From the NCBI GenBank assembly GCA_947479185.1, contig CANJYY010000006.1:1-20129 (forward strand): a DNA stretch of 20,129 bases, written 5' to 3'. A model generated the notes under the pieces. That model was not told where the DNA came from, did not search any database, and was given only the letters and a program-made list of their open reading frames with translations. The position numbers and the translations under genes were made by a program. This DNA is from Caulobacteraceae bacterium (lineage in GTDB: Bacteria > Pseudomonadota > Alphaproteobacteria > Caulobacterales > Caulobacteraceae). Numbering within the stretch: the stretch's first letter is position 1; every line of letters begins with the position of its first letter. This document shows, one piece after another, positions 1 through 7,111 of the stretch.

Positions 1-1266
1 CAGGGCCTGATCGTCACCGGCGTGCTGTCGGCGATCGCCCTGTACTTCCTGTTCCCGCACTTCGTGACCGCCCCGATCGAGTTCACGCCCTTCGGCGGCG
101 AGCCCAAGACCTACGGCGCCATGGAACTGTTCTGGTGCGGCATCAGCGGCCTGGTCATCACCGCCCTGATCGTGGTCATCACCGAGTACTACACCGGCAC
201 CGGCTTCCGCCCGGTGAAGTCCGTCGCCCAGGCGTCGGTCTCCGGTCACGGCACCAACGTGATCCAGGGTCTGGCCATGTCGCTGGAGGCCTGCGCGGCC
301 CCGGCGATCGTGATCATCGGCGGCATCATCGTCACCTACGGCCTCGCCGGCCTGTTCGGCATCGCCATCGCCGTGACCTCGATGCTGTCGCTGGCCGGCT
401 TCATCGTCGCCCTCGACGCCTTCGGCCCGGTCACCGACAACGCCGGCGGCATCGCTGAAATGGCGGGCCTGCCCCCGGAAGTGCGTGTCACCACCGACGC
501 GCTCGACGCCGTGGGCAACACCACCAAGGCCGTCACCAAGGGCTACGCCATCGGTTCGGCCGGCCTCGGCGCCCTGGTGCTGTTCGCCGCCTATACCGAA
601 GACCTGAAGTTCTTCACGGCGGAAGCCCTGCCGGGGTCGTTCTTCGACGGCCTGGGCGCGGTGACCTTCGACCTGTCCAACCCCTACGTCGTGGTCGGCC
701 TGCTGTTCGGCGGCCTGCTGCCGTTCCTGTTCGGCGGCATGTCGATGACCGCCGTCGGTCGCGCCGCCCAGGAAGTGGTGGTCGAGGTTCGTCGCCAGTT
801 CCGCGAGAACCCCGGCATCATGACCGGCGAGGTCAAGCCCGAGTACGGCAAGGCCGTCGACATCCTGACCAAGGCCGCGATCCGGGAAATGATCGTCCCG
901 TCCCTGCTGCCGGTCGCGTCCCCGGTGGTCCTGTTCTTCGTGATCAACGCCATCGCGGGCAAGGTCAACGCCTTCGCCAGCCTCGGCGCCATGCTGATGG
1001 GCGTCATCGTCACCGGCCTGTTCGTGGCCATCTCGATGACCTCGGGCGGCGGCGCCTGGGACAACGCCAAGAAGGTGATCGAAGAAGGCTTCACCGACAG
1101 CGACGGCGTCACGCACGGCAAGGGCTCTGAAGCCCACAAGGCCGCCGTGACCGGCGACACCGTCGGCGACCCCTACAAGGACACCTCCGGCCCGGCCGTG
1201 AACCCGATGATCAAGATCGCGAACATCGTGGCCCTGCTGCTGCTGGCCGTCCTGGCCCACGGTTAG
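1..1266 (+). CDS. hppA: K+-insensitive proton-translocating pyrophosphatase, 3' part
   Basis: Membrane-integral pyrophosphatase that hydrolyses inorganic pyrophosphate and pumps H+ across the cytoplasmic membrane. The reading frame is open from base 1, so the 5' part of the gene lies outside the window; 421 residues are present of a family length near 700, and the N-terminal catalytic loop is missing. What remains is mostly hydrophobic helices separated by conserved loops: [11 protein letters not shown], then [10 protein letters not shown], then [10 protein letters not shown] and [18 protein letters not shown] near the C-terminus, all typical of the family. The Lys of GNTTKA (codon 526-528) is the known marker of the K+-independent class; K+-dependent enzymes have Ala there. 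The gene stops with TAG at 1264-1266 and is followed by an intrinsic terminator, so it probably ends its transcript. It converges with bamE. Confidence 0.96.
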   Translation, partial: QGLIVTGVLSAIALYFLFPHFVTAPIEFTPFGGEPKTYGAMELFWCGISGLVITALIVVITEYYTGTGFRPVKSVAQASVSGHGTNVIQGLAMSLEACAAPAIVIIGGIIVTYGLAGLFGIAIAVTSMLSLAGFIVALDAFGPVTDNAGGIAEMAGLPPEVRVTTDALDAVGNTTKAVTKGYAIGSAGLGALVLFAAYTEDLKFFTAEALPGSFFDGLGAVTFDLSNPYVVVGLLFGGLLPFLFGGMSMTAVGRAAQEVVVEVRRQFRENPGIMTGEVKPEYGKAVDILTKAAIREMIVPSLLPVASPVVLFFVINAIAGKVNAFASLGAMLMGVIVTGLFVAISMTSGGGAWDNAKKVIEEGFTDSDGVTHGKGSEAHKAAVTGDTVGDPYKDTSGPAVNPMIKIANIVALLLLAVLAHG

Positions 1267-1324
1267 GACCAGAGGGGCGGGTCTCCGGACCTGCCCCGAC
1301 TGTCACAGCCATCCAGATACGACG

Positions 1325-1355
1325 ACGCCCCGGAGAGCGATCTCCGGGGCGTTTT
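1325..1355 (+). terminator. Intrinsic terminator of hppA
   Basis: Perfect inverted repeat: left arm 1326-1336 (CGCCCCGGAGA), tetraloop GCGA (a GNRA loop), right arm 1341-1351, followed by TTTT at 1352-1355; A1325 can add one more pair. The T run lies only on the + side, so it serves hppA rather than the converging bamE. Confidence 0.9.
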
Positions 1356-1388
1356 CGTTGTCTGGACGTCTGGTGAAGCGGCCGGAGC

Positions 1389-1880
1389 CTACTGGCGGTC
1401 GCCCGGACGGTTGCCCGGAAGGCCCTCGGCGTCGTCGCGCGGCAGCATGCCGCCACGGCCGACGTTGCCGAGCAGCTGCTCGAGGATGCTCAGTTCGCGA
1501 CCACGGGTCGGCGTCTCGCGGCTGTTGTAGGCGAACACCTTGCCGTCGCGCAGGGTGTAGGCGTTGACCGAGACGACCTGCTCGGTCGCCTTGTCGAAGG
1601 TGATGGCGAAGACGTTCCGTGCGGCGACCCGCGGCTGGTAGAAGGCCACCCGGTCGGTCACCTGGCTCATGTAGAACCAGATGTTGGGATCGAAGGTCGA
1701 GGTCGCCGAGGGCGAGCCCAGCTTGCCCAGCACGGTCGATTTGGTGTCCTCGCCGGACTTGATGTCGGCGGGATTGACCTCGATGGCCTGGAAGCCGGAA
1801 TAGTTGGTCATCGGCATGCAGCCGCCGGTCGTCGCGAGGACGATGACGGAGGCGGCGGCGAGGGCGGCTTTACGAAACAT
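1389..1880 (-). CDS. bamE: Outer membrane protein assembly factor BamE (SmpA/OmlA family lipoprotein)
   Basis: Small lipoprotein of the BAM complex, which inserts beta-barrel proteins into the outer membrane. The 163-residue product starts with a basic, hydrophobic signal sequence and a lipobox-like stretch ending at Cys21 (TGGC); the -3 residue is Thr rather than the usual Leu, so the lipobox is not canonical. The mature part carries the SmpA/OmlA pattern: a short helix region with GEDTKSTVLGKLGSPS, then WFYMSQ, FAITFDKATEQVVSV and a polar C-terminal tail (about residues 115-163) longer than in the E. coli protein. ATG at 1880 is preceded on the minus strand by GGGAG at 5 nt spacing, which fixes the start. 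The gene diverges from the bc1-chaperone gene across 112 bp and converges with hppA. Confidence 0.88.
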   Translation of the reverse strand: MFRKAALAAASVIVLATTGGCMPMTNYSGFQAIEVNPADIKSGEDTKSTVLGKLGSPSATSTFDPNIWFYMSQVTDRVAFYQPRVAARNVFAITFDKATEQVVSVNAYTLRDGKVFAYNSRETPTRGRELSILEQLLGNVGRGGMLPRDDAEGLPGNRPGDRQ

Positions 1881-1914
1881 ATCGGCTCCCGGTGCGCGCG
1901 CGTGGCGCAGCTCT

Positions 1915-1943
1915 TTGACCTATCGCCCGCGGGGGCTTAGTTC
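1915..1943 (+). promoter_or_regulatory. Possible sigma-70-type promoter for the 1993-6008 gene series
   Basis: TTGACC at 1915-1920 is followed after 14 nt by GCTTAGTTC (1935-1943), a loose fit to the Caulobacter housekeeping pattern TTGACGS-N10-14-GCTANAWC. It would start transcription about 45 nt before the chaperone gene. The -10 match is partial, so this is only a candidate. Confidence 0.3.
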
Positions 1944-1992
1944 AATGCCCGCGTTAGGCTGACCTGGCGGCGAAATCGAGGCGAGATCAACG

Positions 1993-2517
1993 ATGCTGCA
2001 GCGGCTGTTCCGGCCCAACCCCGCCAGACTGGCCGGCGAGGCGCTCTATGCCGCCGCCGCTGGGCAGGCGCGCAGGCCCGATTTCTATACGCGCGGCGGC
2101 GTGGCGGACACGCGGGAGGGGCGGTTCGAGCTCTACAGCCTGCATGTCATCCTGCTGGTCGAGCGGCTCAAGGGCGAGACCGGCCTGGCCGGCGAGGCGC
2201 GTCAGCTGCTGTTCGATCGCTACGTGAAAGGGCTCGACGACGCCTTTCGCGAGCTGGGCGTGGGCGACCTGTCGGTGGCCAAGCGGGTCAAGAAGCTCGG
2301 CCAGGCCTTCTATGGCCGGCTGAAGGCCTATGAGGAAGCTGTCGCCGGTCTGCCTGACGCGGCGGCCCTGACGGACCTGCTGACCCGCACCGTGCTGGAA
2401 GACCGCGTCGAAGCCGCCGGGGCGCTGGCGGACTATGTGATCCGGACCCGCGACGCCCTGTCGCGGCAATCCGTTGAGGCCCTTCTGACGGGCGAACCGC
2501 ACTGGGAGACACTGTGA
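1993..2517 (+). CDS. Ubiquinol-cytochrome c chaperone (Cbp3/UQCC1-like)
   Basis: 174-residue cytoplasmic protein of the ubiquinol-cytochrome c chaperone family, the bacterial relatives of mitochondrial Cbp3/UQCC1, which assist synthesis or assembly of cytochrome b of complex III. The family signature is visible as FYTRGGVADTREGRFELYSLH (within residues 31-51, cited in part), followed by the central DDAFRELGVGDLSVAKRVKK and a helical region around FYGRLKAYEEAV. Starts at ATG 1993; the preceding GAGGCGAGATC gives a modest ribosome binding site. Its stop TGA (2515-2517) overlaps the start of the DUF177 gene, indicating co-translation. The function is known from the family, not shown by this sequence alone. 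Confidence 0.87.
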   Translation: MLQRLFRPNPARLAGEALYAAAAGQARRPDFYTRGGVADTREGRFELYSLHVILLVERLKGETGLAGEARQLLFDRYVKGLDDAFRELGVGDLSVAKRVKKLGQAFYGRLKAYEEAVAGLPDAAALTDLLTRTVLEDRVEAAGALADYVIRTRDALSRQSVEALLTGEPHWETL

Positions 2518-3050
2518 TGATCGGCGAATCGCCCTGGCGCGAGGTGGTCCGGTTCGGCGAGGTGAGCCGTGGACCGGTGAAGCGCACGCTCGAGGCCGAT
2601 GCGAAAGCCCGCGCGGCCATCGCCCGGCTGCTCGGCCTGGTGGCCATCGATTCGCTGAAGGCCGACCTCACCGTCCGCCCGTGGATGGACGGCGCCGAGA
2701 TCGAGGGCAGCTTTACGGCCGACATCACCCAGACCTGCAGCGTGACGGCCGAACCGTTCGAGGAAACCGCCGAGGCGGACTTCGTCGTCCGCGTCTTGCC
2801 GCCCAACAGCCCCAATGCGCCGCAGGAGCCGGTCGAGGAGGTCGAGCTCGATCTCGACGCCGATGACCCCCCGGACGTGCTCGAGGGCGAGGACATCGAC
2901 CTGGGCGGCTATGTGGTCGAACATCTGGCGCTGGAGCTGGATCCGTTCCCGCGCAAGCCGGGGGCGGAGTTCCTCGCGCCGAAGGATGACACCGATCTGT
3001 CGCCGTTCGCGGCGCTGCGGATGCTCCGGAAGGACGACGCGCCCGAATAG
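2517..3050 (+). CDS. DUF177 / YceD family protein, probable 23S rRNA accumulation factor
   Basis: 177-residue acidic soluble protein of the DUF177 (YceD) family. Relatives in bacteria and plants are linked to 23S rRNA accumulation, but the mechanism is not settled. The conserved core here is FTADITQTCSVTAEPFEE (residues 66-83, Cys74), followed by an unusually acidic stretch (about residues 104-128) and the conserved GGYVVEHLALELDPFPRKPG. ATG at 2517 overlaps the previous stop as TGATG, with GGGAG at 2504-2508; a GTG at 2514 would add one residue and is nearly as good a start. In E. coli the yceD gene is followed by rpmF and then plsX; here rpmF is absent and plsX comes next after a 96-bp leader. 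Confidence 0.83.
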   Translation: MIGESPWREVVRFGEVSRGPVKRTLEADAKARAAIARLLGLVAIDSLKADLTVRPWMDGAEIEGSFTADITQTCSVTAEPFEETAEADFVVRVLPPNSPNAPQEPVEEVELDLDADDPPDVLEGEDIDLGGYVVEHLALELDPFPRKPGAEFLAPKDDTDLSPFAALRMLRKDDAPE

Positions 3051-3146
3051 GGCGTTTGGAGGCCGGGCTTGCATCGCCGCCGTGCGGGGGTAAGTTCCGG
3101 CCGCTTCGCCCCGATCCGGGGCCTGCAACGGAATCGCGACTGGCCA

Positions 3147-4211
3147 TTGTCCCAAGACATCGTCATTTCCATTGACGCCATGGGCGGCGACCACGGTCCC
3201 GCCGTCGTCGTTCCCGCCGTCGACATCGCCGCCCGGGCCCATCCCGATCTGCGGTTCGTGCTGCATGGCGACGAGGCGCGGATCAACGCCGAGCTGGCGA
3301 AACTGCCGGCGGCGAGGGCCGTCAGCACGGTGCGCCACACCGACAAGGCCATCTCGATGGACGAGAAGCCCGCCCAGGCCATGCGCCGCGGCAAGGGCTC
3401 CAGCGTCTGGAACGCCATCGAATCGGTGAAGACCGGCGACGCGAAGGCCGCCGTGTCCGCCGGCAACACCGGCGCGCTGATGGCGATTTCCAAGCTGGTG
3501 CTGCGCATGGCCGCCGGCGTCTCGCGCCCGGCCATCGTCGCCAGCTGGCCGACGATGAACGGCGTCACCGCCGTGCTCGACGTCGGCGCCAACGTCGAAT
3601 GTGACGCCGAGCAGCTGGTCGAGTTCGCCATCATGGGCGCGGCCTTCCACCACGCGGTGCACGGCTCCGTTCGCCCGACTGTCGGGGTGCTCAACGTCGG
3701 CTCGGAAGAGGAAAAGGGCCATGACGAGGTGCGGGGGGCCAACACCCTGTTGCGCGCCACCACCCTGGATCTCGACTATCGCGGCTTCGTCGAGGGCAAC
3801 GACATCGCCAAGGGCACCGTCGATGTGATCGTCACCGACGGCTTCACCGGCAACATCGCCCTGAAGACGGCCGAGGGGCTGGCGCGATTCTTCGCCAGTG
3901 AACTGAAGTCGACCTTCACCTCCGGACCCCTGGAGCTGCTCGGCGCGTTGTTCGCCTCGGGCGGGCTCGGCCGGATGCGCAAACGGATGGATCCGGGCGC
4001 GGTCAACGGCGGTCCGCTGCTGGGCCTGAACGGCATCGTGGTGAAGAGCCACGGCAGCGCCGACGCCAAAAGCTTCGCCAGCGCCATCAGGGTCGCGGCC
4101 GATCTGGCGCGCAGCGACTTCGCCGCCGAAATCGATCGCAACATGCGGCGTCTGACCGCCACGCTGTCTGAAACCACAGCCACGGCCGAGGCCGGGGGAG
4201 TCGCCGAGTGA
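3147..4211 (+). CDS. plsX: Phosphate acyltransferase PlsX
   Basis: Peripheral membrane enzyme that converts acyl-ACP plus phosphate to acyl-phosphate, the first step of phospholipid synthesis by the PlsX/PlsY route. The start chosen is TTG 3147, giving the family N-terminus MSQDIVISIDAMGGDHGP and 354 residues, the usual length. An upstream in-frame TTG at 3069 would add 26 residues unlike the family. Other conserved parts are AVSAGNTGALMA, VLDVGANVEC, NVGSEEEKGH and DVIVTDGFTGNIALK. No good ribosome binding site precedes the TTG (the nearest GGAA is about 13 nt away). The leader 3051-3146 holds a 6-bp hairpin at 3108-3122. The C-terminus carries a short Thr/Ala/Glu-rich tail. The stop overlaps fabH by 4 nt (GTGA). 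Confidence 0.93.
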   Translation: MSQDIVISIDAMGGDHGPAVVVPAVDIAARAHPDLRFVLHGDEARINAELAKLPAARAVSTVRHTDKAISMDEKPAQAMRRGKGSSVWNAIESVKTGDAKAAVSAGNTGALMAISKLVLRMAAGVSRPAIVASWPTMNGVTAVLDVGANVECDAEQLVEFAIMGAAFHHAVHGSVRPTVGVLNVGSEEEKGHDEVRGANTLLRATTLDLDYRGFVEGNDIAKGTVDVIVTDGFTGNIALKTAEGLARFFASELKSTFTSGPLELLGALFASGGLGRMRKRMDPGAVNGGPLLGLNGIVVKSHGSADAKSFASAIRVAADLARSDFAAEIDRNMRRLTATLSETTATAEAGGVAE

Positions 4212-5185
4212 GTGTTCTGCGCAGCGTCGTGACCGGCGTGGGCGGTTATCTGCCCGAGACTGTCGTGACCAATGATGATCTGTCGAAGATCGTCGATACG
4301 AACGACGAATGGGTCCGGGAGCGGACGGGCATTCGCCAGCGCCATCGCGCGTCCGAGGACCAGGCGGTTTCCGATCTGGCGGTCGAGGCGGCGAAGAAGG
4401 CGCTCGCGGCGGCCGGCCGCACGGCGGCCGATGTCGACCTGATCATCGTGGCGACCACCACGGCCGACCTGACCTTTCCGGCCACGGCGGCCATCGTGCA
4501 ACGCAAGCTGGGCTGCCCGGTCGGCATCGCCTTCGACGTCCAGGCCGTCTGCTCGGGCTTCGTCTACGCCCTGACGGTGGCCGACGGTTTCGTCGGCCGC
4601 GGCCATTCGAAGTGCGCGCTGGTCATCGGCGCCGAGACCATGACCCGGCTGATGGACTGGACCGACCGCGGCACCTGCGTGCTGTTCGGCGACGGGGCCG
4701 GGGCCGTGGTGGTAGAGCCGGGCGAAGGGCAGGGGACCACCGAGGACCGCGGCCTGCTGGGCTTCGCCCTGCGCTGCGACGGGACCAAGCAGGACCTGCT
4801 TTTCGTTGATGGCGGCCCGTCCACGACCGGCACCGTCGGCAAGCTGCGCATGCAGGGCAACCAGGTGTTCAAGCACGCCGTCGTCAATATCTCCGAGGCC
4901 GTCGTCGCCGCCGCCGCCCAGGCCGGCGTGGCCGTGTCGGACGTCGACTGGTTCATCCCGCACCAGGCCAACGAGCGGATTCTCAAGGGCGTCGCCCATC
5001 GCCTGGGCATCGACGAGCACAAGGTCATCCAGACCGTGGGCGAGCACGCCAACACCTCGGCCGCCTCGATCCCGCTGGCCTGGGCCCACGGCATGGCCGA
5101 CGGCCGGATCAAGAAGGGCGACCTGCTGCTGATCGAGGCCATGGGCGGCGGCCTGACCTGGGGCGCCTGCGTCATCCGGCTCTAG
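4208..5185 (+). CDS. fabH: Beta-ketoacyl-ACP synthase III (FabH)
   Basis: Condenses acetyl-CoA with malonyl-ACP to start fatty-acid synthesis in the cytoplasm. The 325 residues match the family length and show the complete catalytic triad: Cys115 in AVCSGF, His252 in PHQANERI and Asn282 in HANTSAASIP. The N-terminus (SVVTGVGGYLPE, NDEWVRERTGI) and C-terminal GGGLTWGA are also typical. GTG 4208 overlaps the plsX stop as GTGA, so the two proteins are translationally coupled and their products act in neighbouring steps of lipid synthesis. It is followed by an 89-bp gap before ihfA. Confidence 0.96.
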   Translation: MSVLRSVVTGVGGYLPETVVTNDDLSKIVDTNDEWVRERTGIRQRHRASEDQAVSDLAVEAAKKALAAAGRTAADVDLIIVATTTADLTFPATAAIVQRKLGCPVGIAFDVQAVCSGFVYALTVADGFVGRGHSKCALVIGAETMTRLMDWTDRGTCVLFGDGAGAVVVEPGEGQGTTEDRGLLGFALRCDGTKQDLLFVDGGPSTTGTVGKLRMQGNQVFKHAVVNISEAVVAAAAQAGVAVSDVDWFIPHQANERILKGVAHRLGIDEHKVIQTVGEHANTSAASIPLAWAHGMADGRIKKGDLLLIEAMGGGLTWGACVIRL

Positions 5186-5274
5186 TCCGGAGAATCGGGA
5201 ACCGGCGGGAACCCTTTGACTTGACGGACCAATCGGCTCATGCACCGATAGACTTAAGGGTCTGGGAGCGGGGC

Positions 5275-5577
5275 ATGAAGGGCGAAACCCTCACGCGAGC
5301 GGAGTTGACGGAAGCGGTCCACGAGGAAGTGGGCCTGACCCGTCAGGATTGCGGTGGACTGGTGGAGCGCACGCTCGACCTGGTCGCCGAGGCGCTCGAG
5401 CGCGGCGAAACCGTGAAACTGTCCGGCTTCGGCGTGTTCCAGGTGCGCGCCAAGAGCGCCCGCATGGGCCGCAATCCCAAGACCGGCGAGCCGGCCGAAA
5501 TCGAACCCCGCCGGGTGATCGGTTTCCGCGCCTCGCAGGTCATGAAGGCGCGGATCGACCGCGCGCTGAGCGACTGA
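5275..5577 (+). CDS. ihfA: Integration host factor alpha subunit
   Basis: DNA-bending nucleoid protein that pairs with IHF-beta to bend specific sites in recombination, replication and promoter activation. The start is ATG 5275, preceded by GGGAG at 5264-5268, giving 100 residues, the usual size. A TTG at 5221 would add 18 residues unlike any HU/IHF N-terminus and is rejected. Visible family features: [22 protein letters not shown] and the DNA-binding beta arm [14 protein letters not shown] with the intercalating Pro68. It sits 8 nt before a MerR-type gene. The leader carries a tandem TTGACTTGACG (5216-5226) and a short palindrome ATCGG(8 nt)CCGAT at 5232-5249, but no -10 at normal spacing. 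Confidence 0.95.
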   Translation: MKGETLTRAELTEAVHEEVGLTRQDCGGLVERTLDLVAEALERGETVKLSGFGVFQVRAKSARMGRNPKTGEPAEIEPRRVIGFRASQVMKARIDRALSD

Positions 5578-5585
5578 CGGCCCCG

Positions 5586-6008
5586 GTGGCGAAGGGCCCC
5601 AACGCCTTCCGCACGATCTCGGAAGCAGCCGAGGAGCTGGGCGTGCCCCAGCATGTGCTGCGTTTCTGGGAAACCAAGTTCTCGTTCATCCGCCCGATGA
5701 AGCGGGCCGGCGGCCGCAGGTTCTACCGGCCACAGGACATCGCCGTGCTGCGTGGCGTACGCGCGCTGCTGCACGATGAAGGCTACACCATCAAGGGCGT
5801 GCAGAAGCTGCACAAGGACCAGGGCATCCGCCGGCTGGCCGCGGCCGGCGAGGGGGGGGGCACCCCCGCGACCGACCCTTCGGACGATATTTTCCGCGCT
5901 GACGAGGTCGCCGATATCGGCGGCGAGGCGCGTGACCGGCTGAGCTTCGCGCTCGCCGATCTGGAGGCGGTCAAGGCCCGTCTCGACGGCCTGTTGAAAG
6001 GCCGCTGA
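5586..6008 (+). CDS. MerR-like helix-turn-helix transcriptional regulator
   Basis: 140-residue DNA-binding protein. A winged MerR helix-turn-helix occupies about residues 8-76: [21 protein letters not shown], then [13 protein letters not shown] and a following helix pair. A Gly/Pro/Asp-rich linker comes next, and a C-terminal helix rich in Leu/Ala/Arg (about residues 112-138) may dimerise. No Cys-based metal or drug-binding signature is seen, so the inducer is unknown. GTG 5586 is chosen because it gives a family-like N-terminus 8 nt after ihfA; the ribosome binding site is weak. An ihfA-MerR pair in this order is common in alphaproteobacteria, which suggests co-transcription. A run of nine G (5852-5860) lies in the linker. 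Confidence 0.87.
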   Translation: MAKGPNAFRTISEAAEELGVPQHVLRFWETKFSFIRPMKRAGGRRFYRPQDIAVLRGVRALLHDEGYTIKGVQKLHKDQGIRRLAAAGEGGGTPATDPSDDIFRADEVADIGGEARDRLSFALADLEAVKARLDGLLKGR

Positions 6009-6015
6009 ATTCGAG

Positions 6016-6044
6016 TTGCCGCGCCGGGGTGCGGTCCCTATAAG
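6016..6044 (+). promoter_or_regulatory. Promoter of tRNA-Pro
   Basis: TTGCCG (6016-6021), 17-nt spacer, TATAAG (6039-6044): a good sigma-70-type promoter starting only 8 nt after the regulator stop. It predicts a transcript start near 6050 and a leader of about 38 nt before the tRNA. The GC-rich stretch GGGCGC after the -10 resembles a discriminator of stringently controlled stable-RNA promoters (inference). Confidence 0.65.
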
Positions 6045-6078
6045 GGCGCTCCCCACGGCGGTCGTTCGCGATCGCCGA

Positions 6079-6172
<94 letters not shown>

Positions 6173-6180
6173 CTTCCGCC

Positions 6181-6390
6181 TCAGCCCTTCGGCTTTGGCT
6201 CCCGGTTCATCCAGCTGAGCAGCGGAAACAGCGGCACGCCCCAGGCGACGCCGACGATCGCGAAATACAGCATCGATACCGCCGGGTGGTCCGGCAGGCG
6301 CGCGGCGATGGCCACGGCCAGCACAACATAGAAGAACAGGAAGATCAGCATGGCCAGCATGCCGACGAGCTTCCTGATGCGCGGGTTCAT
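6181..6390 (-). CDS. DUF2842 family small membrane protein
   Basis: 69-residue protein with two predicted membrane helices (about residues 8-30 and 38-60), a basic N-terminus (MNPRIRKL) and a charged C-terminal tail (REPKPKG), so both ends are probably cytoplasmic. Size and layout fit the DUF2842 family of alphaproteobacteria, whose function is unknown. ATG 6390 has a strong ribosome binding site, GGAGG about 9 nt upstream on the minus strand. It is the last of three small membrane-protein genes on this strand and converges with tRNA-Pro, only 15 nt from the tRNA 3' end. The hairpin at 6398-6425 overlaps its ribosome binding site. Confidence 0.8.
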   Translation of the reverse strand: MNPRIRKLVGMLAMLIFLFFYVVLAVAIAARLPDHPAVSMLYFAIVGVAWGVPLFPLLSWMNREPKPKG

Positions 6391-6397
6391 GGCGGAC

Positions 6398-6425
6398 CTC
6401 CGGCGGCCGGGATGGGCCGCCGGGG
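6398..6425 (-). promoter_or_regulatory. Hairpin overlapping the DUF2842 ribosome binding site
   Basis: CGGCGGCC (6401-6408) pairs perfectly with GGCCGCCG (6415-6422) around a 6-nt loop. Three further pairs (one a wobble) extend it to 6398/6425. On the minus strand its 3' arm covers most of the GGAGG ribosome binding site of DUF2842 (6397-6401). There is no T run, so it is not an ordinary terminator; translational control or mRNA end protection are the alternatives. Confidence 0.45.
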
Positions 6426-6438
6426 TCCTATGCCAGAC

Positions 6439-6687
6439 CTAGCGGCGTTTGAAGAGGCCCAGCAGGAACAGCAGCACCACCGCGCCGAGGACGGCCACGA
6501 GGATGCTCGGCAGCAGGCCGGTGTAGGCGAAGCCGAACGCGCCCGCGAGCCAGCTGCCGATGAAGGCGCCGAGCAGGCCGACGACGAGATTGGTCAGGAT
6601 GCCGTGGTTGCGGTTCATCAGCCGCTCGGCGATCCAGCCGGCGAAGATGCCGGCGACAATGATGACGATCCAGTTCAGTCCGTGCAT
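6439..6687 (-). CDS. GlsB/YeaQ/YmgE (transglycosylase-associated) family membrane protein
   Basis: 82-residue, very hydrophobic protein with three predicted membrane helices (about 5-22, 31-53 and 57-79) and a basic end, FKRR. The family features GIFAGWIAERLM, NLVVGLLGAFIGSWL and GAFGF are present. Family members are often stress-induced, but their biochemical role is unknown and the name transglycosylase-associated is historical. ATG 6687 is preceded on the minus strand by AGGAGG at good spacing. A longer frame open upstream has no family similarity and is not used. It lies 62 nt downstream of a same-length paralogue and 48 nt upstream of DUF2842, probably in one transcript. Confidence 0.87.
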   Translation of the reverse strand: MHGLNWIVIIVAGIFAGWIAERLMNRNHGILTNLVVGLLGAFIGSWLAGAFGFAYTGLLPSILVAVLGAVVLLFLLGLFKRR

Positions 6688-6749
6688 GCCTGTTTCCTCC
6701 TGAAAGCCCGGTCGCCTGAAATGCGGGGCGGCCTGACAAGGTTCCGCGC

Positions 6750-6998
6750 TCAGCGGCGCCGCAGCAGCAGGGTGAAGGGCAGCAGGACCACGGCGCCCGC
6801 CAGCGCCGCCAGCGCGATCTGCCACAAGTTCGTTGCGGGATATCCGAACGCACCCGCCACAGGCGGTCCCGCGGTCGCGCCGACAAGGCCCGCCAGCAGC
6901 GCGGCGAACCGCGACGGGCGTCCCAGCAGCACGGCGCGGCCGATCGACCCGGCGAGCAGGCCGATCACCACGACAACGAACAGGCCCGGCGTCCCCAT
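6750..6998 (-). CDS. Diverged GlsB/YeaQ-like small membrane protein (tandem paralogue)
   Basis: 82-residue membrane protein with three hydrophobic segments and the basic end LLLRRR. It aligns without gaps to the neighbouring GlsB-type protein at about 31 of 82 identical positions, including AG near 16-17, VAGAFG and AGAVVLL, which argues for an old tandem duplication. It has lost the polar features of the first loop (ERLM becomes AVLL). ATG 6998 is chosen because it gives exactly the paralogue's length; no clear ribosome binding site precedes it, and a GTG at 7022 (8 residues longer) is the alternative. It is the first gene of the three-gene minus-strand group and is divergent from ctaA. Confidence 0.7.
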   Translation of the reverse strand: MGTPGLFVVVVIGLLAGSIGRAVLLGRPSRFAALLAGLVGATAGPPVAGAFGYPATNLWQIALAALAGAVVLLPFTLLLRRR

Positions 6999-7111
6999 GC
7001 GGTCAGCATGACAGGCCCGCACCGCTACGTCACCGCTCTGGACGGTATCGCGCGAGGGGCGTAGGGATCGCCGCCCTTATCTGGCTGTGAAACCCTTCTA
7101 GATAGCTGACC

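Noticed and set aside
2433..4052. 539-codon open frame on the minus strand
   Set aside because: Antisense to DUF177 and plsX; shadow frame from GC-biased codon use.
5221..5274. Longer ihfA form starting at TTG 5221
   Set aside because: The 18 extra residues do not resemble IHF, and a good ribosome binding site serves ATG 5275.
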